DNA from: Mesorhabditis belari
Taxonomy: Eukaryota > Nematoda > Chromadorea > Rhabditida > Rhabditidae
DNA: 64,000 nucleotides
Direction of reading: 5' to 3'
NCBI GenBank assembly: GCA_958450365.1
Contig: CAUEEP010000742.1
Coordinates: 5,437,001 to 5,501,000 of the forward strand
Below the pieces are notes generated by a model that saw only the letters and a program-made list of their open reading frames with translations, was not told the origin of the DNA and ran no database searches. This document shows positions 55,330 through 64,000 of the stretch, piece after piece. The translations under genes were made by a program, and so were the position numbers. Position 1 is the stretch's first letter, and every line of letters begins with the position of its first letter.

Positions 55330-56820
55330 TCTTAATTACGTTTTGCGTTCACAAAAAAGGATGCAAAATTCTATCATTTCCCGACCTCCCGACAAAGGGA
55401 AATGCCTTGAGGAGTGGGAAGAAATTGAGGGCAAAAAATGGAAACTTCTCACTCTCTTTTTTTTGCATCTTTCTCACGATACAGAGAAAGTGATGGGCAG
55501 AAAACAGAAAATCAGAAAAATTCGGTAACACAAAAAGGGGAAAAGCCAAAGAGAAAACAACAAAAAGGGTACCGATTCTCTCTTTTTTTTTCTCTCCAAA
55601 ACTTTGATGGCAACAGCACGATTTTCTTTCTCGATTCTCTTTTGCCGACTCTTTCACTGTCAATCGACGGAAACCAAAATCGGCCGGGTTTGATGCCTTT
55701 TCTGTCAATGTTCTTTGCCTGAAAAAGTTTTTCATTGAGCTATTGTTTGGGGAAATTAAAGTGATCGTTTGAAAAAGTGAAAAAGTGATACAATGAAACT
55801 TAAACTACAAAATTCTAAAAAAATTGGCTTATTATCAAAGCTTTATAATCAATTAAGATTATAAAACTATATCAAGTTTCCAAAAAATTAGGATGAAGAT
55901 CTAATCAAAACAGAACAAAACTGACTAATAGTAAGGACACTTTGTGGGTACCTAAATATTCTTGAAACGGCTTTACAGGAATACAAATGAGTGGATGAAT
56001 GCATGAACATTGTACTCCAGGACTTTTACGTGAATTAGTGGATCATTTTGAATTCAAAAGTATGATGAAAGCTTTGCAAGATATGTTGTATTCCAGAAAA
56101 CTATTCTTTTTCTAATCCAAAAATACTCACTTTCTTTGTCCTATTCGACTCTAAGGATGTGAAAAAAAAGCGAAAACTACACACTTTTTCTTCTCATTTC
56201 TTTCCCGTTTCCACACCAATTTCTCCTTTTTCTCTCTTTTCTTTTATCAAAATGTGTCTCCATTGTTAGATCGACAGAAAAGTTGTTGATCATTTCTTTG
56301 CAATCATCTGTTTTTTAAGGAATTAAATATCTTCTGGGCTTCAAAAAAGAAAATGATTTCAACAGGAACTATCTCTTGAAAAGGATGTTCTTTGTTTTTC
56401 TGTCACTTAAAAAAGTTTGATTTGATTAAGGAAAGAAAAAAAAAGCTGGAATATCATGCATTTTCTTTGAAGTATGATAGACTTTATTAACTCAAACTCA
56501 GACTTTATTAACTTTATATACTTTATTAAATAAAATCAGAATAATTATTACAGATTGAGTGACACTGTTTCTGAATCATTTTGCAAGAAGCTTGAGCATA
56601 TTGGAATGATACAATTTGTAGTAATGCTGTCGGTATTGTTACAAATTGTACTTGAGCAAAAAAGTTTTCGGAATCTCAACGAATAGCAAATGGCACAAAA
56701 TGCAAGAAAAGAATCGATTCAAATAACCTTAAATCAATGGGAAAGCTTGGGATTTAGTTTCAAAAAAACAACGTTAAGCATTGAGCAATCAATAGTTTAA
56801 AGCTCTAGCATAGAAAGGAT
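55330..56820. other. non-coding spacer
   Basis: No gene supported. Overlapping open frames near 55350-55730 on both strands have no start context, splice sites or family features. Confidence 0.45.
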
Positions 56821-56845
56821 AATTGAAAGGCTTAACTCTGGTGGA

Positions 56846-58626
56846 TCAGTGAATACATGTCCATGATCGCTCCATTGTCGCGAGGTCGACAGTGCCAGTT
56901 TGGTAAAGCTGAAATATTTCATTTCTTTTCTTTTATAAAAATGATTGTGTTTACCTTTGGTGGCTCTCCTTGAACAGTGACAAATTGATCGGGAATATAG
57001 ATCTTCGACTTATACAAACACAAGGTGATCTAAAATTTTGTGAACAATAAACCAAATAAGTAGTGAGCAAATAGCAATCGATGCATGATGGAGGTAAGGA
57101 ACTTCTTACAATTAGTTACACCTTTATATTAAATAAGGCAAATGAGCTTTACAGTGACTATAGGCAACCATGATTTTCCAATAAGTACATTGGCGGCAAT
57201 TAGTTTTAATCCAATTTTGAGTAATCCAATTGATAACAATGGGTAAGATAAAGCAATCCTTATCTTCTCACTTCATAAGAGTCTTAAAATTGGATTAAAA
57301 CTAACTGCCGCCAATGTACTTATTGGAAAATCATGGTTGCTTAGAGTCACTGTAAAGCTCATTTGCCTTATTTAATATAAAGATGTAACTAATTGTAAGA
57401 ATTTCCTTGCCTCCATCATGCATCGATGATAGATGTAGATCTTCGCTTGCATCCTTTCACCGCCTCCTTCTTGTGAAATTCCCTTAAGACGAAAATGGCC
57501 AGTTTGATTGGTCGAGCTTTGGTCAAGTTGATCATCTGGAGTCACTGGAAAAAACGCAGACCCGTTATGTTATCTTTGATTTATAAATTGAGTTCTTTTA
57601 TCGGCACTTACAAGTGTCGTGTTCGAAGAGCTTCACGGTCGTTCCAGCTGACGGCTTTCCCCCACACAACAGTTGGCCCTCGGCACTCACGGATTGAATC
57701 GTGTGATCCCTATAAATAGTCAGTTCACTCTTTAATTTGAGTATTGTTTGCCTTTTTTTTTCCTACAATCATTTCTAACTACAGTTTTTAGTCTAAAACC
57801 AAACTCACCAATGCATCCAATCGAGCGTTGTCGTTGTAGAAGCTGTCGCACCTGGTTTGGTCGTGTCTCTGAAGCAAAACATTCGACTTTAATTTTAATA
57901 AACATAAAATCTCGATTTTAAATGTGCAAATGAATAGTTTAATTACTTGGATACGACTTCTGTTTACTATTCTTCGAAAAGTTCTTTGAAACTCCTACAA
58001 GACATAGGAAAATTTCAAGCCGAACCTAATTCCACCTTCTTTTTCTTCGCCGATTGCTCTGAAATTTTGTCTACAGATAGAAATCGGCATTTTAAACTTG
58101 TAAACAAAATTTCAGAGCAATCGGCCAAGAATCGGCCGAGAAAACGAAGGTGGAATGAGGCTCGGGTTGGAATTTTCCCATGTCTAGCACTTACACAGCT
58201 GGAAAAGTTGATATAATTTTTGTTGTCTCCAGTGTCGTTGACCCAATCTCTTCTTTCATGCTGCTTTTTGTTGATAAAAGCTTAATCGGGCTTTTTTTCA
58301 TATAAATTACAAATTTCCCCAACTTGATACGTCAAGAAAACGATTATCGTGAGGAAGACAGCCACAACCACGATCAGACAAACGACAAAGGCCAGTTTAC
58401 GTTTCGGCGCTGAAATGGTTCTCCTGTTTTACTAATTAGCTAGGTGCCCAAGCTAGATCTCACAGGATTCTGTTCATCTAATAGTAAGCATTAAGCCGCA
58501 ATTGCCTATGTTTTTGACCAAAATCATTGACTAACCCGGATCAAATGGTTTTTCATAGGGTGGTGGCTGGGATGATGGGGAAAACGCAATGGCATCATCA
58601 CTCACAAAGTATCGAGTCTTGAGCAT
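56846..58626 (-). CDS. membrane-anchored transthyretin-like protein, 230 aa, 8 exons
   Basis: Exons: 58626-58536, 58409-58324, 58280-58195, 57868-57809, 57709-57612, 57544-57411, 57029-56955, 56908-56846 (693 nt). The N-terminal 34 residues are cytosolic and contain PPPYEKPF. A signal-anchor helix spans 36-58 (LAFVVCLIVVVAVFLTIIVF). A Thr-rich stalk to about 107 follows, then a transthyretin-like domain: SVSAEGQLLCGGKPSAGTTV, VKLFEHDT, QTGHFRLKG, KIYIYHRCM, KSKIYIPDQFVT, LYQTGTVDLA and final CIH. Most nematode TTR-like proteins are soluble with a cleaved signal peptide, so the anchor is unusual. The exon 6 donor is GC, not GT. Introns 3 and 6 contain foldback sequences. Start lies 6 bases past a GTTTAG acceptor. 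Confidence 0.8.
57077..57427. repeat. 147-bp inverted duplication in intron 6 of the TTR-like gene
   Basis: Arms 57077-57224 and 57283-57427 match at over 90 percent. The right arm includes the end of coding exon 6 (ATCGATGCATGATGGAG) and its donor. The left arm is an inverted copy of that junction, in which the donor is GTAAGG where the coding copy has GCAAGG. Confidence 0.9.
58000..58185. repeat. foldback in intron 3 of the TTR-like gene
   Basis: About 80-bp imperfect arms (AGACATAGGAAAATT... against its complement) around a 25-nt centre. The right arm starts 9 bases inside the intron donor. Shared inner blocks CCGATTGCTCTGAAATTTTG and ATTCCACCTTC. Confidence 0.85.
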
Positions 58627-58649
58627 TCCTGGCTAAACTTTCAATGAAA

Positions 58650-59820
58650 ACTTCTGATCCTTAAACTGTAACAAAGTTATAATTTGGTGAAATGGAGCTA
58701 AAACTAAAAAGTGGGAAAAGATAAGATGGAGAATCAAATGATCTAATGTTTTATCAAAAACCAAACAAACAAGTGTCATTGATTCTCAAGAAAATGAGGA
58801 AATTTTGGTTTCAAAAAAGCTGTGTATGTCTGTGTTATTCATTTTTGTTTTTTTTTTCTTGCATCCTATCGTTCTCCAAATCAACCCTTCTTTTCTTTTT
58901 TCTATTCAATGATTCAGCGATGAAAGGCCAAGCGATTTGTGCTCATTTCCGTGAAAAGAATCGATCCTTTTGAAAGCACAGCTTTTCATGGACTAATGAA
59001 AGAATTTTGAATAGACAGTTGCTCTTTTGTTTTATGGATTTCTCAAAAAGTCGATTTTCAAATCATTTATGAGTTAATCTCGTCAAAAACTTGTAATGTT
59101 GTCATGTTAGAATTGAAGCTCAAAAACACACGCAACTCAACTTAAAAGTTACAGCAGTTATCTATTTTTAATAGAAAAATAGTTTACAAGAACCTCTCAA
59201 ATTTAAAATGTCAAACTGTTTAAGCTTTGAATAGCTCAAAAATGAATAGCTCAAAAAAATCAACACTTTACAGTATTATTTGGAGAAGGAGAAGAGACGA
59301 AGGGACAATCTTCGGCATGATCAAGCGAGATCAATAGTGGGGTGTGTGAAAAACTGAAAATAAAAGCTTTATACTGTTGGCATGCACTAAATGCTTTGAC
59401 AACTTAGTCTCACTCACTTCTGGCAAAAGTCCAAACAAACAAAAGCAAGAAAGCAGAAACTTGCGTAGATTGGCCATTCGCTCTAGAATCGTCAAAATTG
59501 AAGCGAATTTGCTGAAAATTTGGGAACCGGCGTTTTTAGATGCGGAGAAATCGATGGATTTTTAGTTGTGAATTTTACTGGTTTCCAGTAATCTTACTTC
59601 TTTATTTTAGAATTGTCCGGCTCAATTATCCAACAAAATAGCATTTGGAAACATTTTGCAAGACAAAAAAAGAAAAAAGAAAGAAGAGGAAGAAGGAGAA
59701 GAAAAAGAAAAAAAAGAAAGGCTCTCAAAGGAGAAAACTTTAGTTTTTTTGAAAAATGAGAGCTTTTTCAAAGACTTTAAAGTGTTTCAAGGTTTCGAAC
59801 TTTTCCAAAAGCTCTTTCCC
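58650..59820. other. non-coding spacer
   Basis: Nothing recognised apart from A- and T-rich runs and a purine stretch at 59660-59730. Confidence 0.45.
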
Positions 59821-59829
59821 TTCCTTGTC

Positions 59830-60660
59830 CAGCTCTTCGCCACTTCCTGTTTCCAGGAAGTGCCCAGAGTGCACCACGAGGAGGTGGCTGAACTTCGCAC
59901 TCCGCCACCCTGTAGTCCGAAGACTCTTGGGATCCGAGGTCCACGTCTGGTCCTTGGCGATGGCACCGACTCCCGCAGCAAGAATGCTCAGCTTGCTAAG
60001 GTGCGCGCAACGTAAGTAGGAGAATGCTCCGAAGTTACACTTTGTTGATACTAAAAGGGATTGATCTGATCCCCAGTCAGCTTAAGAACCTCACGGTTCC
60101 TCCAATGGGGTGTCCAAACTTCCGCCATCTAGACGACTGTCGAGTAGCGGACAGCTGACAGAAGCCGGAGCCCAAAGGGAGCATAATTGTAATCCGGTTA
60201 CGAGCAGCAGACCACTCTGCCTCCCTCCACGGGTGGCAGTGCGAAATAGTAGCGATTCCACAAACTTCAGCGGTATCCCTCACGGGAGACTGTGGGTCTT
60301 TCCACAACATCCTTTCGGTTTTTTGCTGCTCGGGGCTATTCGTACAATCGACCCGGGCCAGCCCATGGCTCCGGGCGCCGCCTTCCACGAACGGGTTAGG
60401 CATCGACCAAGCGAGAAGCAAGCTTCTACAAACTCATCGTCTCCAAAAATTGTTTATACTCTTAAAACCGGGCGGACCGATGTGCGAGTGGACACAAAGG
60501 CGAGAGGAGGGCGAAAAGGGTCCCTATCTGTAAAGGCCCTCTGTCAGAAAGTTCGCGATTGTGCGCACGCACAAAGAGCACCAACCCCCCCATTAAGCTA
60601 TTTCGTTTTTGGCCGTTACACAGCCATACTATGACGGATCGGGCTCATTGTAAGGTCAAA
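59830..60660. other. GC-rich island of unknown nature
   Basis: About 830 bp clearly richer in G+C than either flank, with sharp edges. Both strands have open frames of 110-175 codons, but these look compositional (no domain, no splice sites in phase, out of keeping with local codon use). Candidates are a structured RNA gene, a fragment of a retroelement or rDNA-like repeat, or foreign DNA. I could not match it to any rRNA, SRP or RNase P motif. Confidence 0.5.
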
Positions 60661-60852
60661 AGATGGGCCTTGAGAAACTGCATCAAATGGGGTCGAGTTT
60701 GTTTGGCGAAAAGTGAGTTTGAGTGGTTAAAAACGAGATTGAAGCTTTCGACAGTGATTTCAGTTCCAGTTCTAGGGTTCATTAAGCAATTGAGTGCTTA
60801 AATCTTCAAGGAAAGCCCATTTCGTTTGGAAATCTCTACTATATATAAGCGA

Positions 60853-60900
60853 AGGGTGTCCGTGTCCGAAGGTGTCCGAAGGTGTCCGAAGGGTGTCCGT
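60853..60900 (+). repeat. GGTGTCCGAA short tandem repeat
   Basis: Four to five units of GGTGTCCGAA downstream of a TATATATAAGCGAAG run and followed by GTCTGTCACAGCG. It is a distinctive motif beside the GC-rich island. Confidence 0.8.
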
Positions 60901-61055
60901 CTGTCACAGCGATTTAGAAAAAACGGCTCGATCGCATCGATCGAATCCGTGAATATGATCTGAATCTATCATTTAAATTAAATAATCTTATACTCATTCT
61001 TTCAGAGTAAAGAAATGCATCGTTATTGTTTCACTTTCAACGAATTTTCGGAAAA

Positions 61056-61336
61056 ATGATCCCAGGATATCAAGCATCCAAGGCAACTGCAGCTTTAGAG
61101 AAATACCTAGTCAAGTGAGCTTTTACACATTGAATTTAAACTACTTCTTCTTTTCTGCCAGATGTCGTTTTGCTCAAGAAAATAAAAGGATACAATTGTT
61201 ACATTGCTTTCAGAAAAAAAAGCGTGGTGGTTGTAGTCGGCCGATTGTCAATTCCCACGAAGAAATCGAGAAATTGGATGATTGGCTCTACGCAAAACCC
61301 ACAGAATATTCAAAAATTTATTACATTGTAGAATAA
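61056..61336 (+). CDS. small basic protein of unknown function, 77 aa
   Basis: Two exons: 61056-61114 and 61162-61336 (234 nt) joined by a 47-bp intron with good borders (AA|GTGAGC, TCTGCCAG|A). Starts MIPGYQASKATAALEKYLVK, has a basic middle (KKKRGGCSRP) and ends TEYSKIYYIVE. A strong ATTCTTTCAG acceptor lies 39 bases upstream of the ATG, which would suit trans-splicing. No signal peptide, membrane span or domain recognised. A cytosolic or mitochondrial small protein is possible. Confidence 0.6.
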
Positions 61337-61947
61337 AACATTTTTTCCGAAGTTCTAAGCATCAATGAAGACAGAAAAAAACGCATAATGATGTCGGTGC
61401 GAAATTTGAGCTTTCATCCTTTCTGCGACGAGACAATTTGGGGATCAAGAGCTCGTTTTTCTTGAGAAAAGTCAACTCCACATTGGGGTTTTTGGATTTT
61501 GTTGAAATTGTCTTCAACTTTTAATAGTAGTCGAATTCTTGGGTGTATCGCAGCTACTCCGTTTCGCTTATTCCCCATATTTCTTTTTTCTTCAACATTT
61601 TCATTTCGCCCGAAAAAGATTCGTCTTATCCAATGGAATTCGGGAAAAGAAAAGCAAAAATGACACGGCAGACACATGTCTTTTGCGTTGAATCTCTTTT
61701 CATCTTTTCACTCATTTCAAAACTCGCTTCTTCACTCAACAAAACAATGAAAAACGTGGTCGTATCGCACGAGAATCAAAGCATTTACTCTTTTGAACAA
61801 GTTTGGCTTTTTATCTTCTACAATATAAGAATTATAGATCATAGATCTATAGATCTACTTTTTGATCTGATCCAAACGCTTGGCTTTATTCCGGATGCTG
61901 TTATCTACTTGTTGTTTTCTAAAGTACTTGTTGTTAATTCAAATACA

Positions 61948-62212
61948 TACCGTAAATACTGTAATAGTACCCCACCCCCCTCGTACAGTCGCGTAGTCGC
62001 AGTTTTTAGGATTTCATTTTTTTCAAAGCGCCCGTACTTTCAAAAAATGCGTCTTTGGTATCAAAAAATAGCCCTGAATTTCGGCTATTTTTTGATACCT
62101 AAGCGCGCATTGTAGCATAAACCAGTGTCGAGAAAAACTCGTTCAAAGCTAGACTACGTAACACTCCGCACCGTCATTATGGAGGTGAGGTACTATTACA
62201 GTATTTACGGTA
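61948..62212. mobile_element. MITE, TACCGTAAATACTGTAATAG family
   Basis: 265 bp with perfect 20-bp ends TACCGTAAATACTGTAATAG. The body matches 37001-37291 in inverted orientation, including the TAGCCCTGAATTTC hairpin. Confidence 0.88.
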
Positions 62213-62516
62213 TGTACTTTTTTTTCCAATTTTCAAATCCAAAAGCACTAGTAATATTTTCTTCAATTTCTCAAAACATCTCAAAATCACCCTCCCTCTT
62301 TCCGGTTGACGTTGTAATGAATCGGGTCTAATTTTTTTTGGGCTCATTTGCGGCGCGTTTTGCCCAGTGAATTGATGAGCTACAAGATAGAAAAACACAA
62401 GGAAAAAAACATGAAAGCTCATTGCAAATATCAAAGGTTTAATGAAAGGGAAATCGACAAGGGAAATGAAGAGACAGCTGACACGCCTGATTCATGTCCT
62501 TGTCTTGTTCTTTGTC

Positions 62517-62825
62517 TTGTTCTTGGTCGTGTTTCTTAGGACCGAGCCTGTCCATCACATTTTCTCTAAACTTCTAAATCTTTGACCTGATCAAGTACAC
62601 ATGCAATTTGTCAAATAAAGTTTTTGCTTCATGTCTCTTGGCTTTATAGCTTAGGTTTTCTGAATCTATTAACTATTTGAAATTTCATCAGGCCTGTCCT
62701 TGGGACTTTTCTAGGACAAGCCAGGCCAATCACTGGTTTTTGGGTTTGGATTTTCATTAGCCTACTAATGAAAGTCACACCACAAGCTCTTGTTCTTGGT
62801 CGTGTTTCTTAGGACCGAGCCTGTC
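62517..62825 (+). repeat. two direct copies of a 38-bp sequence
   Basis: TTGTTCTTGGTCGTGTTTCT and the following ACCGAGCCTGTCC occur at 62517-62553 and 62787-62825. The second copy leads directly into the perfect hairpin at 62839. Confidence 0.85.
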
Positions 62826-62838
62826 CTAAGAAAAAACT

Positions 62839-62894
62839 TTCGGCAGAGCACGGTACTTCAGGGCTTCTGCCCTGAAGTACCGTGCTCTGCCGAA
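62839..62894. repeat. perfect 26-bp hairpin with 4-nt loop
   Basis: 62839-62864 pairs without mismatch with 62869-62894 around loop TTCT. The stem starts TTCGGCAGAGCACGGTACTT. It is GC-richer than the surroundings. Candidates: small-RNA precursor, transcription terminator/cruciform, or minimal foldback element. Confidence 0.9.
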
Positions 62895-62899
62895 TTGTT

Positions 62900-64000
62900 T
62901 TGTTTGTTGTTCTGCCGAATGATCCCTTTTTAGCCGTACCCCGACTGGTTCAATGCTCCTTTACTCCAGAAATATTCTTGACGCTCTCCATTTGTACAAG
63001 AGCTCTTTCGGCTTTCACTTAACTATTTGTCTTACTGTATTCAAAATGGTTAGTGTTTTTAAAGGCTTAAAAGTATCTCTCCATTCGGGTGGAATCTCTT
63101 CTTTTCTCCCTTTTTTTCCAACTTCAGTTATGCAGCTGATTGGTGGGTCGATTTGATTGCATTTGCACTTTTTCTCACTGCTTTTTCGCCACATTCCACC
63201 CGATTTATCCGCGAAAAATGGTTTGAAAAATCGAAAAATTATCTTTTTTTACTGAATTCAACAGCTTTTTAATGTGTACATAAGTTTTAAGAAAATTAGA
63301 TAAACCCAAGCTATGAATGAGTGAATTCCAAAGTCAAGTTCAGCTCTTGATGTTATTCTTCATCCTTTTCCGTTCATCTCTTTTTCATTTTCCCCGATAT
63401 CCGTTCATTCCCATTGCATGAATCTGAAGAAAAAGAAACTTTTCGAATCTCTCTGAATCCTCAATTTCTTCTCAGCTTTCGCCAAGATGAAAAGCATCGA
63501 AATGGATTCCGAAAAAAGGAATGAGCACTTCAAAAAAAGAAAACAGAAAAAGAAACGAGAAAAAGCAAAGTTTCATCGTCTTTTCTCTTTTTTTTAAGGA
63601 GAAGAGGGCCGCTTTAATGCAATATTGGTGTCCCTCAAGGGGTGGACATCTCCTTTTTTTGTCAAGAGAATCATTTCTTTTGAAGTTTTTTTTAGTTAAG
63701 CATCATCATATGCTAATTTAGAGCTATCTTTGAACGTTCAGTTGCTTTTTCTCTTGTTCTTTTTAGAATTTACTCTCTGCTTTTTGTTTCGTGAAACTAA
63801 TTGTTCCCCGGTGACCGATTCCGAATATTCAAATCAGATTGGGGAAAAGAGAAAGGGCAAAACTCGATGAATTTCAAATTTATGTTCAGACCCTTGTGAG
63901 TAATCTATTTTTGTAGCTAAATATAAACTTTTAGCTGAAATAAATTGAATCTCAAAGAAATGAAAGATCTTTCTTTTAAAAAAACGACAGTTTTTAAGAC
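62900..64000. other. non-coding to window end
   Basis: No gene recognised. AT-rich with pyrimidine runs and short, unsupported open frames. Confidence 0.45.

Noticed and set aside
55349..55735. Overlapping frames of 80-128 codons on both strands
   Set aside because: Low-complexity Lys/Glu and Phe/Ser mirror images without supporting signals.
60110..60634. 174-codon plus-strand frame and its 114-codon antisense partner
   Set aside because: No domain, splice signal or start context. Open frames are expected by chance in the GC-rich island.

Overview
The window is nuclear DNA of a free-living-type rhabditid nematode. The evidence is a canonical cuticle collagen, a nuclear receptor and a transmembrane transthyretin-like protein of nematode type, introns of about 37-80 bp, U-rich AG acceptors placed directly before several start codons (the pattern of spliced-leader trans-splicing), and dense Tc1/mariner-type MITEs. 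DNA is AT-rich with high coding density only in patches. Genus cannot be fixed from the sequence. Eukaryotic gene models were built by joining exons by hand. Every multi-exon model given with exon coordinates closes in frame, but none is backed by transcripts.

Layout. 0-4.3 kb: no gene, one tRNA-like element, a minisatellite. 4.4-12.3 kb: a nuclear receptor split by a 5.8 kb intron that holds two antisense F-box-like genes, a nearly intact DD37D (maT) transposon, paired hairpins and a large GTCCGATTTAGATT hairpin element. 12.3-14.7 kb: nested MITEs and a decayed reading frame. 15.2-19.4 kb: a secreted protein built from tandemly duplicated three-exon modules, with a composite MITE in its last large intron. 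19.4-32.6 kb: mostly non-coding, with a four-helix membrane protein, a SINE flanked by 126-bp exact repeats, a Tc1-like relic with a visible empty site, and satellites. 32.7-34.7 kb: a claudin-like protein with a 10-nt microexon.

35.5-44.1 kb is a cluster of small two-exon secreted peptides, all on the minus strand: five intact genes, one copy without a start codon and one stranded exon. Tryptophan/glycine-rich, methionine/tyrosine/glycine-rich and GKR-ending forms resemble the caenacin/NLP class of nematode epidermal immune or neuropeptide-like peptides. An F-box-like gene with two broken copies sits among them. 44.4-49.2 kb: a 19-exon coiled-coil gene. 49.9-51.3 kb: a LAMTOR1/p18-like Ragulator subunit. 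52.5-53.7 kb: the collagen. 56.8-58.6 kb: a type II membrane-anchored transthyretin-like protein. 59.8-60.7 kb: a GC-rich island of unknown nature. 61.1-61.3 kb: a small two-exon gene. The rest is repeats.

The genes are not an operon and share no evident pathway, except the peptide cluster, which looks like a lineage-specific family undergoing duplication and loss. A recurring structural theme is introns carrying inverted copies of their own exon/intron junctions (coiled-coil gene and transthyretin-like gene).
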